A DNA stretch of 64,000 nt from the NCBI RefSeq assembly GCF_002386445.1, contig NZ_DGIR01000021.1, positions 186,001 through 250,000 of the forward strand. Direction: 5' to 3'. The stretch's first letter is position 1, and each line of letters opens with the position of its first letter. The notes beneath the pieces were generated by a model. The model made no database searches. It was not told where the DNA came from and saw only the letters and a program-made list of their open reading frames with translations. Below, piece after piece: positions 26,368 to 36,232 of the stretch. This stretch comes from Pseudomonas sp. UBA4617 (GTDB lineage: Bacteria > Pseudomonadota > Gammaproteobacteria > Pseudomonadales > Pseudomonadaceae). The position numbers were made by a program, and so were the translations under genes.

Positions 26368-26985
26368 TTACAGAACGTCGAGCAGCTCGACGTCGAACAC
26401 CAGCACGCTGTGCGGCGGGATGCTGCCGACGCCCTGAGCGCCGTAAGCCAGCTCGCTCGGTACGTACAGACGCCATTTGCTGCCGGCGTTCATCAGCTGC
26501 AGGGCCTCGGTCCAGCCAGCGATCACGCCACCAACCGGGAATTCAGCCGGCTGGCCACGATCGTAGGAGCTGTCGAACACAGTGCCGTCGATCAGGGTGC
26601 CGTGGTAGTGGGTGCGAACGTTGCTTTCGCGGGTCGGCTTGGCGCCTTCACCTGCGGTCAACACTTCGAACTGCAGGCCCGAGGCCAGGGTGGTGATGCC
26701 TTCACGCTTGGCGTTCTCCGCCAGGAATTCCTTGCCCGCGGCAGCAGCGGCTTCGGCCTTGGCGGCCGCTTCGGCCTGCATCACTTCGCGGATGACCTTG
26801 AAGCTGGCCGACAGGTCGGCTTCGCTGACGCGGCTGTCGGCACCGTTGAAGGCGTCGGTCAGGCCGGCCAGGATGGCTTCCAGGCTCACGCCTGGTGGCG
26901 GGTTGTCACGCAGCTGGCCGCCCAGCTGACGGCCGATGCCGTAACTGACGCGGGTTTCGTCGGTGGACAGGTTGAGTTCGGACAT
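26368..26985 (-). CDS. fklB: FklB: FKBP-type peptidyl-prolyl isomerase
   Basis: The 205-residue cytoplasmic isomerase has an N-terminal helical dimerisation domain (to about 90, with an Ala/Glu-rich linker helix) and a C-terminal FKBP domain (VRTHYHGTLIDGTVFDSSYDRG, VIAGWTEALQLM, IPPHSVLVFDVELL). No signal peptide is present, pointing to FklB more than FkpA. GGAG seven bases upstream supports the ATG at 26985 over the one six bases earlier. Confidence 0.92.
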   Translation of the reverse strand: MSELNLSTDETRVSYGIGRQLGGQLRDNPPPGVSLEAILAGLTDAFNGADSRVSEADLSASFKVIREVMQAEAAAKAEAAAAAGKEFLAENAKREGITTLASGLQFEVLTAGEGAKPTRESNVRTHYHGTLIDGTVFDSSYDRGQPAEFPVGGVIAGWTEALQLMNAGSKWRLYVPSELAYGAQGVGSIPPHSVLVFDVELLDVL

Positions 26986-27070
26986 TGTCATGCTCCACTG
27001 CAGGGCGCAGTGAAGCCGCGCCCTTGATGAAAAGGGCGAGCAGCCTAGCACACTGGGGCGCTGCGAGCAG

Positions 27071-27376
27071 CTACCAGGCCGAGCGCTGGGAAATCGGCAC
27101 CTTCAAGTCTTCTTCCGGGTGCGTGCCCATGCCACACATTTCATCCTGCACCGACCAGTGCACCAGGTTCATCGAAACCATGGGAATGGTTTGCAGCAGC
27201 TTGCGCGCATCCTCCACCGAACGCACGCGCAAGCGTTGACCGTGGGCATCGGAGAGTGGATGGGCGCGCCCTTTGACCCGGGCCTCGAGCAAGTAGTCAC
27301 CGCCTTCGATGGCGATCAGGTTCAGTTCGTCGACATGGCCGGATCTGGCCTCAGTGTTGAGCTGATGCAGGTTCAT
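27071..27376 (-). CDS. Small conserved protein, probably DUF6482 family
   Basis: The 101-residue soluble protein begins MNLHQLNTEARSGHVDELNL and ends with the conserved-looking HPEEDLKVPISQRSAW. It is common in pseudomonads; the family name is from memory. No catalytic motif is visible. GAGGTG upstream supports the start at 27376. Confidence 0.75.
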   Translation of the reverse strand: MNLHQLNTEARSGHVDELNLIAIEGGDYLLEARVKGRAHPLSDAHGQRLRVRSVEDARKLLQTIPMVSMNLVHWSVQDEMCGMGTHPEEDLKVPISQRSAW

Positions 27377-27533
27377 GAGAGCACCTCGGGACGGGAACCA
27401 CGCATGAAGCTCATTTTTTGTACAGAAACGGAGAATACACAAGACACGACTGACACCGCTCGTCAGTTGCCAGCGCCACGTAGCGCAATTCCTAAAGGAG
27501 CGACACAAGGCCGCTCCTTTAAGGGGCCGCGGC

Positions 27534-28022
27534 TCAGTGTTTGGTGAGCTTGTCCAGGTAGCCCATGCAGAACGCCGAGACCACGAAGGTCATGTGGATG
27601 ATCACGTACCACATCAGGTAATCAGTGGAGATGTTCTGCGCATCCATGAACACCCGCAGCAGGTGGATGGACGAAATGGCCACGATCGACGCCGCCACTT
27701 TCATCTTCAGCGACGAGGAATCCATCTTGCCCAGCCAGTTGAGCTTTTCCTTGCTCTCGTCGATATCCAGCTGCGAGACGAAGTTTTCGTAGCCGGAGAT
27801 CATCACCATCACCAGCAGGCCACCGACCAGCGACATGTCGATCAACGACAGGATCACCAGAATCAGGTCGGCTTCGCTCAGCGCGAAGACGTTGGGCAGG
27901 ACGTGAACCACTTCCTGGAAGAATTTCAGCGCCAGGGCCAGCAGGCCGAGGGACAGGCCGAAGTAGATCGGTGCGAGCAGCCAGCGCGAGGCATACATCG
28001 CGTTTTCGAGGATACGTTCCAT
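27534..28022 (-). CDS. YqhA/UPF0114-family membrane protein
   Basis: The 162-residue inner-membrane protein has about four helices and the family opening MERILENAMYASRWLLAPIY. The conserved loop MISGYENFVSQLD and MKVAASIVAISSIHLLRVFM follow. The family is widespread but has no established function. A short inverted REP-like sequence (aaaggagcg...cgctccttt) lies just after its stop. Confidence 0.9.
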   Translation of the reverse strand: MERILENAMYASRWLLAPIYFGLSLGLLALALKFFQEVVHVLPNVFALSEADLILVILSLIDMSLVGGLLVMVMISGYENFVSQLDIDESKEKLNWLGKMDSSSLKMKVAASIVAISSIHLLRVFMDAQNISTDYLMWYVIIHMTFVVSAFCMGYLDKLTKH

Positions 28023-28131
28023 GGAGAATCGGGACTCATCAGGTGACTAAAAAGCGAGGGCGAGTATAGCCAGCCACCTGTTACAGCAAAAGCCCGGTGA
28101 ACGGGGCTGCGCTGCAGCCCCGGCAATTCGT

Positions 28132-28470
28132 TCAGGTTTCAGGATGGAACTGGTAATCCCCGAGGTTACGGCACCGGTCGCCATTGATCCGCCGCAACTG
28201 CGCCTGCAGATGCAAACACCAGATCTGCGGGTCCTCGGCCACCTGATAGCCATGCAAGGTCAGGCTGTCGACAATGGCATTCAATACCGATTCGGCCACC
28301 AGCGGCCCATGAAACGGCCCCTGGGCCTTGATCGCCGAAGGCTGTTCACCAGCCATTCCGGCAGCGAACAGCAACGTCCACATACCGTTGTCCCCGGCCA
28401 GCGGCCGGATGCAACATTCGATACGGGTCACCAGGCCCAGGCACTGGCGCGTGAGGCTGAGGTTGCGCAT
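28132..28470 (-). CDS. Conserved hypothetical protein
   Basis: The 112-residue soluble protein begins MRNLSLTRQCLGLVTRIECC and has four Cys spread through it. I do not recognise a domain. It lies between the UPF0114 gene and the Lon-like protease on the same strand, as does a similar hypothetical gene in P. aeruginosa. Confidence 0.6.
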   Translation of the reverse strand: MRNLSLTRQCLGLVTRIECCIRPLAGDNGMWTLLFAAGMAGEQPSAIKAQGPFHGPLVAESVLNAIVDSLTLHGYQVAEDPQIWCLHLQAQLRRINGDRCRNLGDYQFHPET

Positions 28471-28630
28471 GGCCGCGTCCCCTCCAAAGAGCCTTGTTCA
28501 GCCTGGACTCAGGCTGTTTCCATCCTGAACGCTGATACCGTCCTTAAGTTCCAGCATAGAAGAACAGCAGCAAAAGTTGGAAAACCGGCGCTGAACGGTA
28601 GCACTTCGCCGCCAGCGCCGGTTTATTGAC

Positions 28631-31069
28631 TCAGGCCGGCTTGGCCTGGGCAATCACCTCTTCAAGACGCTCCTTCTCCGCCTTTTCGATTTCTTCCTCA
28701 CCGATCATCTCGGCGATCTCGCGCAGGCGCTCCACCACCCGGGCATTGACGCTGCCTTCGGTGAACTGGCCCTTGTCATCCAGCACGCCGGCCTCCTCGC
28801 CCACCAGCAGGCTCAGTGCCTCGTCGGCCTGGCTCACCGCATAGACGTGGAACATGCCGTTCTCCACTGCCTGCAGCACGCGCTCGTCGAGCATCAGCGT
28901 GGCGACGTTGGCGCGCGGGATGATCACCCCCTGTTCGCCGGTCAGGCCACGTGCCTCGCACAGGCGGAAGAAGCCCTCGATCTTCTCGTTGACCCCACCA
29001 ACCGCCTGCACTTCACCAAACTGGTTGATCGAACCGGTGATGGCGAAGCATTGCTTGAGCGGCGTGCGCGACAAGGCCGAGATCAGCGTACAGGCTTCGC
29101 CCAGCGAGGCGCTGTCGCCGTCGACATAGCCGTAGGACTGCTCCAGGGCGATGCTCGCCGAGATCGCCAGCGGAAATTCCTGGGCATAACGGCTACCCAG
29201 GTAGCCGGTGAGGATCATCACGCCCTTGGAGTGGATCGGCTGGCCGAGGTTGACCTCGCGTTCGATGTCGACGATGCCGCTGCCGCCCGGGTAGACGGTG
29301 GCGGAGATACGCGCCGGCATGCCGAACGCCGAGTCGCCCACCTCCAGCACGGTCAGGCCGTTGCACTTGCCGATGGCCGCGCCTTCGGTGTCGATCAGGA
29401 TGATGCCGGCCAGCATGTCGTCCAGTACCCGCTGCGAAACTCGCCCGGTGCGGGTGGCCTTGGCCTTGAGTGCACGTTCGATATGGCCGGCGTCGGTCAT
29501 TTCGTCACTGGCCAGCTGGCGAATGAAATCGGCTTCGCTGACCAGCTGGAACAGGTCGCCGATACGCGCCGAAAGGCGCGACTGGTTCTCTGCCAGGCGA
29601 GCGCTGTAGGTGGCCAGGCGCGCCACTGCATCACTGGTCAGCGGCGCCATGCCCTCTTCATTGGTGCGGGTGCGCAGCAACTGGGCGAACTGCTCGAGGT
29701 TCTCGTCGACCATGGGCATGTCTTCGTCGAAGTCCACCAGCACCCGGAACATCTCCTGGAAGTCCGGGTCGTGGTCCTGCAGCGCGTAGTACAACTGGCG
29801 CGAACCGATGATGATCAGCTTGACGTTCAGCGGGATCATCTGCGGCGTCAGGCTGACAGTGGCCACGCGCCCCAGCTCGCCCAGCGGCGACTCCATCTTC
29901 AGCTTGCGCGACTGCAGGGCACGCTTGAGCGCGTCCCATACGAATGGCTCGCCGAGCATCTTCTCGGCTTCGAGAATCAGGAAACCACCGTTGGCGCGGT
30001 GCAACGCACCCGGCCGCAGCTGGCGGTACGAGGTATACAGCGCGCCCTGGTCGGTGCTGTATTCGATACGGCCGAACAGGTTGTCGTAGGTCGGGTGTGG
30101 CTCGAACACCACGGGTGCGCCACCGTCAGCGTGATGGCCAACCACCAGGCTGGGGGCGTATTGCTCTTCCAGCAGCTTGCGCGCGACGGCGTCGGTCTTG
30201 CTGTCGTCCACCAGTTGCTCGACCACGGTACGCAGCAGGTTCAGCTGCACCGACTGCAGGTAGGCACAGACCGCCGCGTTTTCCGCATATTTTTCCGACA
30301 ACGGCGCCAGCAACGGCTGCAGGGCCAGGGTGATGGTTTCCTCGTTGAGCTGGCGCAACTGGTTATTCGACTCGCGCTTCCATTGCGGCAGGCTGGCCAG
30401 CTCTTCGTTCAGGCGTTCCTCGAGCAGGGCGATGTCTTCGTGGAACTGCTCGCGTACTTCTTCCGGCAACTGGGCGAATTCGGCTTCATCCAGCGCCTTG
30501 CCGTCGGCCATCGGGGTAAAGGCGACGTTGCTGGCGTCGCGGTACAGGGCAACGTCCTTTTCCAGCGAGGCGCGCTCGATCACATCCAGGGCGCGGTCGT
30601 AACGCTGGTTGAAGGCGCGGTCGATGGCGCCTTTCTTCTGCTGGTAGGAGGGGTGCTCGAACACCGCCGGGAACGTCGCCAACAGGTTGTCGATCAAGCC
30701 GTTCATGTCGGCTATGAATGCCCCGGCGCTGCCGGACGGCAATTCCAGCGCGCGCGGTTCGCGGGTGTCATCGAAGTGATTGACGTAGACCCAGTCGGCC
30801 GGGGTCTGCTGGCGCTTGCCCTCGGCCTTGAGGTAGCGCTTGACGAACGAGAAACGGCCGGTGCCAGGCTCGCCCATCACATACACGTTGTAACCAGGGC
30901 GCGGCATGGCCACGCCGAACTGCAGGGCCTCGACAGCACGTTCCTGGCCCAGGACTCCGCGAAACGGCTCCAGATCGTCGGTGTTGGTAAAGGCAAACTG
31001 CTCGGGGGAGAAACGCCGGGTCAGGGCTTCAGGCGCGAGACGCAGGCGCGCAGCGACAGGATCGGGCAT
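28631..31069 (-). CDS. Lon-like ATP-dependent protease (LonB/YcbZ-related)
   Basis: The 812-residue protein has an N-terminal AAA-type region with a P-loop-like GEPGTGRFS at 66-74, in which Arg replaces the usual Lys. A long helical insertion rich in Glu/Gln follows, then a second ATPase segment (GGFLILEAEKML) and a C-terminal S16 protease domain. The catalytic Ser is in the DGDSASL motif (about 650) and the Lys in VGGVNEKIEGFF (about 695). The Ser-Lys dyad is intact. It is not the main heat-shock Lon. The substrate is unknown; the role is likely quality control or stress. Confidence 0.88.
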   Translation of the reverse strand: MPDPVAARLRLAPEALTRRFSPEQFAFTNTDDLEPFRGVLGQERAVEALQFGVAMPRPGYNVYVMGEPGTGRFSFVKRYLKAEGKRQQTPADWVYVNHFDDTREPRALELPSGSAGAFIADMNGLIDNLLATFPAVFEHPSYQQKKGAIDRAFNQRYDRALDVIERASLEKDVALYRDASNVAFTPMADGKALDEAEFAQLPEEVREQFHEDIALLEERLNEELASLPQWKRESNNQLRQLNEETITLALQPLLAPLSEKYAENAAVCAYLQSVQLNLLRTVVEQLVDDSKTDAVARKLLEEQYAPSLVVGHHADGGAPVVFEPHPTYDNLFGRIEYSTDQGALYTSYRQLRPGALHRANGGFLILEAEKMLGEPFVWDALKRALQSRKLKMESPLGELGRVATVSLTPQMIPLNVKLIIIGSRQLYYALQDHDPDFQEMFRVLVDFDEDMPMVDENLEQFAQLLRTRTNEEGMAPLTSDAVARLATYSARLAENQSRLSARIGDLFQLVSEADFIRQLASDEMTDAGHIERALKAKATRTGRVSQRVLDDMLAGIILIDTEGAAIGKCNGLTVLEVGDSAFGMPARISATVYPGGSGIVDIEREVNLGQPIHSKGVMILTGYLGSRYAQEFPLAISASIALEQSYGYVDGDSASLGEACTLISALSRTPLKQCFAITGSINQFGEVQAVGGVNEKIEGFFRLCEARGLTGEQGVIIPRANVATLMLDERVLQAVENGMFHVYAVSQADEALSLLVGEEAGVLDDKGQFTEGSVNARVVERLREIAEMIGEEEIEKAEKERLEEVIAQAKPA

Positions 31070-31321
31070 TGGGTTTCCTTACTTCGGCGGGGCAGATACG
31101 CAGCATTCTGGCGCTGCCCGCGCGCGCCTTGCAAGGCTCCACGGGACTTTATCTCCAGCCGCAGCGGGTCATCCGACAGCAAATTTTTCGCAATCAGCAA
31201 CGCAACCTTTAGATCGTGCCTAAACTCCAAGCTGCGCGGGTGGGTGAAAAGCTTCCCCGACCTGGCAACCGAGTTGCCAGAAACCCTGACCCTTGGTTAA
31301 GTCAAATAGAGAACAAATGCT

Positions 31322-31810
31322 ATGAAACGGATTCTTCTGGGTACTCTGTTCACCGTGGTTTCGCTTAACGCCATGGCCGAAGCGCCAGGCGGCCCGAACT
31401 GCGGCTGGGGCAACATGCTGTTCGAAGGCCAGCGCGGCACTCCGGCACACTTCCTGGCTTCCACCACCAACGGCACCTCCGGTAACGCCACGTTCGGCAT
31501 GACGTCCGGCACCAACGGTTGCTCGACCAAGGCTTCGCTGACCTACGGCGGCAAGTCCTGGTTCGCCATGAACGGCATGATGAACGAACTGTCCGAAGAC
31601 ATGGCCATGGGCCAGGGCGAAGCACTGACCACCTATGCCGTGGTACTCGGCGTGGCTCCGGAAGACCGTGGCTACTTCGCAGCCGTCACCCACCAGCACT
31701 TCAACCAGATCTTCAGCAGTGCCGACGTCACTGCCGAAACGGTCCACAGCAACACCCTGGCCGTTCTGAAGAACGATCCACGCCTGGCCAAATACGCTAC
31801 CGAGGCCTAA
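31322..31810 (+). CDS. DUF3015 secreted protein
   Basis: The 162-residue protein has a signal peptide (MKRILLGTLFTVVSLNAMA) and the DUF3015 pattern NCGWGNMLFEGQRG, then FGMTSGTNGC. Two Cys probably form a disulfide. The function is unknown; members are periplasmic or outer-membrane linked. A strong terminator follows. The upstream 250 bases are divergent to the Lon-like gene. Confidence 0.85.
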   Translation: MKRILLGTLFTVVSLNAMAEAPGGPNCGWGNMLFEGQRGTPAHFLASTTNGTSGNATFGMTSGTNGCSTKASLTYGGKSWFAMNGMMNELSEDMAMGQGEALTTYAVVLGVAPEDRGYFAAVTHQHFNQIFSSADVTAETVHSNTLAVLKNDPRLAKYATEA

Positions 31811-31821
31811 GCGCAGCTGCT

Positions 31822-31857
31822 CCCGCCCCGGCTCCGGGGCGGGTTTCGCCTTTTTTT
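31822..31857 (+). terminator. Intrinsic terminator after DUF3015 gene
   Basis: CCCGCCCCGG-ct-CCGGGGCGGG is followed by a run of seven T after TTTCGCC. The next gene starts 29 bases later. Confidence 0.85.
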
Positions 31858-31885
31858 CGGCATCGTTGAGAAGTAGTTGCCCGAC

Positions 31886-33739
31886 ATGCTCAAACGCCTC
31901 GCTTCCCTGGCGCTGTGTGCCTGCGCCCCTGTACATGCCGCACCACTGCTGGACCACGGCCGTCTCCAGCAACTGGCCAATACCCCTTACTGGATTGCCC
32001 TGGGCCATTACGAAACCGCCAAGCTCGGTGGCTGGCGCAGCTATGTGGACGATGACGCGTTCTTTCTCGCCCAGGACGGCGCGCACCATCCCGACGACGA
32101 GCTGCAAGCCACGGTCGAAGCGCTGTACGCCCCGGCCAGCCTCGGCGACCAGCACGCCCAGTGCCGGTTCCCGGCGCGCACCCGCTGGCTGCGCGAACAG
32201 CTCGACCTGCAAGACTTGCCACAGCCGACCTGCCAGGAATTCAACGGCTGGTACCAGTCGGTCGACCCACACAGCGCGGCGCTGATCTTCCCGGCAGCCT
32301 ACCTGAACAGCCCGTCCTCGATGTTCGGCCATACCTTGCTGCGCATCGACCAGTCGAAAACCCGCAGCGACGACACCACCCTGCTGAGCTACGCGATCAA
32401 CTTCGGCGCCTATATCGAAGGCAGCGACAACAGCATCCTGTATGCATGGAAAGGCCTCATGGGCGGCTATCCGGGCCTGTTCGCGCTGATGCCCTACCAG
32501 GAAAAGCTCTCCGAGTACCGCAGCCTGGAAAACCGCGACCTGTGGGAATACCAGCTGGACCTGACGCCAGAAGAGACCGGGCGCATGGTCGAGCATGTGT
32601 GGGAGCTGAAGCAGGTCCAGTTCGACTACTTCTTCTTCGACGAAAACTGCTCGTATCGCCTGCTGGAGCTGCTGCAGGTCGCCCGACCGAGCCTGGACCT
32701 GACCTCACAGTTCCCGCTGACCGCCATCCCCACCGACACGGTGAAGGCAGTGCGCCAGTCCGGCCTGGTCTCCAGCGTGAAATATCGCCCTTCGCGCGAG
32801 CGCGAGTTGCTGGCCCGGGCCGAACCGCTGGACCATCAGGAAAAGCAGCAAGTGCTGGCCATCAGTGCCGACACCGCACAATTGCAGAACCCTGAATTCA
32901 CCGCCCTGCCCCGCCCGCGCCAGGCACTGGTGCAGGATGCCGCGTATCGCCTGGAACGTTACCGCGCCAACGGCCAGGAGCGCGACGCTGGCCAGGCCCG
33001 GCGCAGCTTCGAGCTGCTGCAGGCGATCAACCGCAACCCGCCACCGGCGCTGGATATCGAGCGCCCGGGGCTGCCCGAGGACGGGCACGATTCGCGCACC
33101 TGGCAACTGGGCGCAGGCACCCGTGAGCACCGCGCCTATGCCGAGTATGGCCTGCGCATGGCTTACCACGACCTCAATGACAACGCCTATGGCTTCCCGC
33201 TGGGGGCGCAGATCGAGATCCTGCAATTGAAGGTACGCCAGTACGAAGGCAACGACTGGCAGGTACAGCGCCTGGACCTGGCCACCATCCGCTCGCTGAC
33301 CCCGCGCAACGAGTTGCTCAAGCCGTGGTCGTGGCAGGTAGCCGGCGGGTTGGAACGAGTGCCGGGCAAACATGATGACGAAGTGCTGGTGAGCCATGTG
33401 AATGGCGGAGCCGGTGGCACCTGGCAGCTGGCGGACGGGTTGCTGGGCTTTGCCCTGGGCACGCTGCGGGTCGAGCACCACAATGACTTTGCCCAGTTCA
33501 TCGCCCCGGCGGCGGGGTTCAACGGCGGGCTGCTATGGCGCAACGGGCTCGGCAACATGACGCTCGAGGCCAAGGGCGACTATTTCAGCAATGGCGAGGT
33601 ACGACGCAGCGTGAGCCTGAACCAGCAGTGGGAAATCAGCCAGAACCTGGGGCTGCGTCTGAGCGCTTCGCGCGAGTTCAGTCACCTGGCGACGGCGCAG
33701 AACGAGGTGATGCTGGAACTGAAGTGGTACCACTATTGA
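31886..33739 (+). CDS. DUF4105 envelope protein
   Basis: The 617-residue protein has a signal peptide (LKRLASLALCACAPVHA). An N-terminal helical domain is followed by the DUF4105 core (NSPSSMFGHTLLRID, SYAINFGAY, FFFDENCSYRLLELL) and a C-terminal beta-rich half that resembles an outer-membrane strand array, ending in LELKWYHY. The core His and Cys suggest a papain-like or NlpC-like fold acting in the envelope. The ATG at 31886 starts the signal peptide; a TTG nine bases upstream is less likely. Confidence 0.85.
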   Translation: MLKRLASLALCACAPVHAAPLLDHGRLQQLANTPYWIALGHYETAKLGGWRSYVDDDAFFLAQDGAHHPDDELQATVEALYAPASLGDQHAQCRFPARTRWLREQLDLQDLPQPTCQEFNGWYQSVDPHSAALIFPAAYLNSPSSMFGHTLLRIDQSKTRSDDTTLLSYAINFGAYIEGSDNSILYAWKGLMGGYPGLFALMPYQEKLSEYRSLENRDLWEYQLDLTPEETGRMVEHVWELKQVQFDYFFFDENCSYRLLELLQVARPSLDLTSQFPLTAIPTDTVKAVRQSGLVSSVKYRPSRERELLARAEPLDHQEKQQVLAISADTAQLQNPEFTALPRPRQALVQDAAYRLERYRANGQERDAGQARRSFELLQAINRNPPPALDIERPGLPEDGHDSRTWQLGAGTREHRAYAEYGLRMAYHDLNDNAYGFPLGAQIEILQLKVRQYEGNDWQVQRLDLATIRSLTPRNELLKPWSWQVAGGLERVPGKHDDEVLVSHVNGGAGGTWQLADGLLGFALGTLRVEHHNDFAQFIAPAAGFNGGLLWRNGLGNMTLEAKGDYFSNGEVRRSVSLNQQWEISQNLGLRLSASREFSHLATAQNEVMLELKWYHY

Positions 33740-33833
33740 TTGTGAACCAACCGACTCTTTGACACTGTTTTGACAGCTCCCCGACAAACCGCCACCTAGA
33801 CTTTCCGGTATTCCTCCGAAGGTCCAGGTGGTC

Positions 33834-34190
33834 ATGTCGCGGTATTGGTCGGGCTTGTGCATTGCCTTGTTGCTGGCGGGTTGCGAAACGACCCGTGAAC
33901 AGATGGTCGCCCGCGGTTATCCCCCGGCGTTCGCCGACGGCTATGAGGATGGCTGCAGCAGCGGTCGCCAGGCGACCGGGCTGATGGTCGGTGACTTTCG
34001 CAAGGATGTGCAGCGCTACCTGCATGAGCGTCAGTACGAAGCGGGTTGGGACGACGGCTTCCGCCAGTGCCAGGCGATGCAGAACAGTGAGCAACAGCGC
34101 CAGTACCAAGAGCGTTTCCGGGACCAGCGCGACCGTGACTGGGAACAGGAAAAGGATCGCGGCGCTGCCAAGGCTTATCGCCACGATTGA
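33834..34190 (+). CDS. Small predicted lipoprotein
   Basis: The 118-residue protein has a lipobox (ALLLAGC), so the mature protein should be anchored by Cys near residue 17. The rest is strongly charged and rich in Gln, Arg and Asp, with two GY/GW-D-DG-type repeats (FADGYEDGCSSG and EAGWDDGFRQC). The function is unknown. AGGTGG precedes the ATG at 33834. Confidence 0.75.
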   Translation: MSRYWSGLCIALLLAGCETTREQMVARGYPPAFADGYEDGCSSGRQATGLMVGDFRKDVQRYLHERQYEAGWDDGFRQCQAMQNSEQQRQYQERFRDQRDRDWEQEKDRGAAKAYRHD

Positions 34191-34256
34191 GTCGCAATCG
34201 GACATCCCTTGAAACCCGTAGCCTGCCATGATGGTCTCCTGCACAAGGAGGTAGCC

Positions 34257-34754
34257 ATGAGCCGAGCATTCGTCAACGAAGACCAGGCCGCCGCCCAGGC
34301 CGACCAGCCCGTGGAGCGACGGGTCAGCGAACAACCCAACTACGTGACTGCCAGTGGCCTGCGCCAGTTGCAGGACCGCGTGGCCGAGCTGAATGCCCTG
34401 CGCAGCGAGCTGCAGGCGCTAGGTGAGCATGGTGACAAGCAGCGCCTGGCCGATACCGAGCGCGATCTGCGCTATTTCAACACGCGGCTGCAGAGCGCCC
34501 AGGTGGTACCGGCGGCGACGTCGCGGAGCAAGGTGCAGATCGGTAGCCGGGTGCGGTTTGTCGATGCCCAGGACCAGGAGTATGTGGTGCGGCTGGTGGG
34601 TGAGGACGAGGCAGATGCGGGGCGCGGGCTGATCAACTGGGGCTCGCCGCTGGGGCGGGCATTGCTCGGGGCCGGGCCTGGCGATGAAGTGCTGTGGCGA
34701 CGGCCGGCGGGAGAGCAGGTGATCGAGATAGTTGATATCGAGGTTGAGGACTGA
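34257..34754 (+). CDS. GreA/GreB-family (Rnk-like) transcription factor
   Basis: The 165-residue protein has an AAGGAGG site seven bases before the ATG at 34257. It has a helical coiled-coil N-terminal half (LRQLQDRVAELNALRSEL) and a C-terminal FKBP-like Gre domain (VQIGSRVRFVD, WGSPLGRALLGAGPGDEV). Gre factors enter the RNA-polymerase secondary channel and aid cleavage of backtracked RNA. Its coiled coil lacks the standard acidic tip, so it may be a regulator more than a cleavage factor. Confidence 0.82.
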   Translation: MSRAFVNEDQAAAQADQPVERRVSEQPNYVTASGLRQLQDRVAELNALRSELQALGEHGDKQRLADTERDLRYFNTRLQSAQVVPAATSRSKVQIGSRVRFVDAQDQEYVVRLVGEDEADAGRGLINWGSPLGRALLGAGPGDEVLWRRPAGEQVIEIVDIEVED

Positions 34755-34757
34755 AGG

Positions 34758-34885
34758 GCAGGGGCTGCTTTGCAGCCCATCGCGGCGCAAGGCCGCTCCT
34801 ACAGCGGCCCGCGACCACCTGATTGACGCGGCGCTTGTAGCAGCGGCCTTGCGTCGCGAAAGGGCCGCAAAGCGGCCCCGGCACG
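34758..34885. repeat. Inverted REP pair between convergent genes
   Basis: Gctgctttgcagcc and cggcgcaaggccgctcctacagcgg are mirrored by gtagcagcggccttgcg and gggccgcaaagcggcccc. The cluster separates the Gre-like gene from gdhA and can form long hairpins. Confidence 0.65.
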
Positions 34886-34891
34886 CTCGAA

Positions 34892-36232
34892 TCAGACCAC
34901 GCCTTGCGCCAGCATCGCATCCGCCACTTTCACGAAACCGGCGATGTTCGCGCCCTTCACATAGTTGATCCGGCCATCGGCCTCTTCACCGTAATGCACG
35001 CACGCATGGTGGATCGACTGCATGATGTTGTGCAGCTTGCTGTCCACCTCGCCGGCGGTCCACAGCAAGCGCATGGCATTCTGCGACATCTCCAGCCCCG
35101 ACACGGCCACACCGCCGGCGTTGGAGGCCTTGCCCGGCGCATACAGGATGCCGGCTTCCAGGAAGATATCCACAGCCGCGAGGGTGGTCGGCATGTTGGC
35201 GCCTTCCGCTACGCAGATACAGCCATTGCGCAGCAGGGTGCGCGCGTCTTCGGCGTCCAGCTCGTTCTGCGTGGCGCACGGCAGGGCGATGTCGCACGGC
35301 AGGTCCCATGGGGTCTGGCCCTGGCGGAACTCCAGGCCGAACTGGGCAGCCAGCTCGCTGATGCGGCCACGCTTGACGTTCTTCAGCGCCATGACCGCCT
35401 CCCATTGGGCGTCGGTCAGGCCGGCCTCGGCATACAGGGTGCCTTCGGAATCGGACAGCGAGATGACCTTGCCGCCCAGGTCCATGACCTTGCGCGCGGC
35501 ATACTGGGCCACGTTGCCCGAGCCGGAAATTGCCACGCGGCAGCCATCGATGCGCTTGTCCTGGCGCTTGAGCATTTCCTCGGCGAAGTACACGCAACCG
35601 TAGCCGGTGGCTTCCGGGCGGATCAGGCTGCCGCCGTAAGTCATGCCCTTGCCGGTCAGCACCGAGGTGAACTGGTTGGCCAGGCGCTTGTACTGGCCGA
35701 ACATGAAGCCGATTTCGCGAGCCCCCACGCCAATGTCACCGGCCGGTACGTCCAGGTCAGCGCCGATGTGGCGGTACAGCTCGCTCATGAACGCCTGGCA
35801 GAAGCGCATCACTTCAGCGTCGCTCTTGCCTTTCGGGTCGAAGTCCGAGCCGCCTTTGCCGCCGCCCATGGGCAGCGAGGTGAGTGAGTTCTTGAACACC
35901 TGTTCGAACGCCAGGAACTTGAGCACGCCGAGGTTGACCGAGGGGTGGAAGCGCAGGCCGCCCTTGTACGGGCCGATGGCGCTGCTCATCTGGATGCGGT
36001 AGCCGCGGTTGACCTGCACCTTGCCCTGGTCATCGACCCAGGACACGCGGAACAGCACGGCGCGCTCCGGCTCGACCATGCGCTCGAGAATGCCGGCTTG
36101 CAGGTAATGCGGGTTGGCTTCCAGGAACGGCCACAGGCTGCGCAGCACTTCTTCCACCGCCTGGTGAAATTCGGGCTGGGCCGGGTCGCGTTGCTTCAGG
36201 CGTGCGAGGAAATTGTCGACAGATTCGATCAT
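34892..36232 (-). CDS. gdhA: NADP-specific glutamate dehydrogenase
   Basis: The 446-residue hexameric-type GDH aminates 2-oxoglutarate to glutamate with NADPH. The length and the motifs GGLRFHPSVN, LPMGGGKGGSDFDPKGKSD (catalytic Lys region), the SGSGNVAQYAARK nucleotide fold and the C-terminal EGANMPTT are standard. The ATG at 36232 (MIESVDNFLARL) is preferred to the longer frame. An inverted repeat about 107-134 bases upstream may be an operator. Confidence 0.95.
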   Translation of the reverse strand: MIESVDNFLARLKQRDPAQPEFHQAVEEVLRSLWPFLEANPHYLQAGILERMVEPERAVLFRVSWVDDQGKVQVNRGYRIQMSSAIGPYKGGLRFHPSVNLGVLKFLAFEQVFKNSLTSLPMGGGKGGSDFDPKGKSDAEVMRFCQAFMSELYRHIGADLDVPAGDIGVGAREIGFMFGQYKRLANQFTSVLTGKGMTYGGSLIRPEATGYGCVYFAEEMLKRQDKRIDGCRVAISGSGNVAQYAARKVMDLGGKVISLSDSEGTLYAEAGLTDAQWEAVMALKNVKRGRISELAAQFGLEFRQGQTPWDLPCDIALPCATQNELDAEDARTLLRNGCICVAEGANMPTTLAAVDIFLEAGILYAPGKASNAGGVAVSGLEMSQNAMRLLWTAGEVDSKLHNIMQSIHHACVHYGEEADGRINYVKGANIAGFVKVADAMLAQGVV

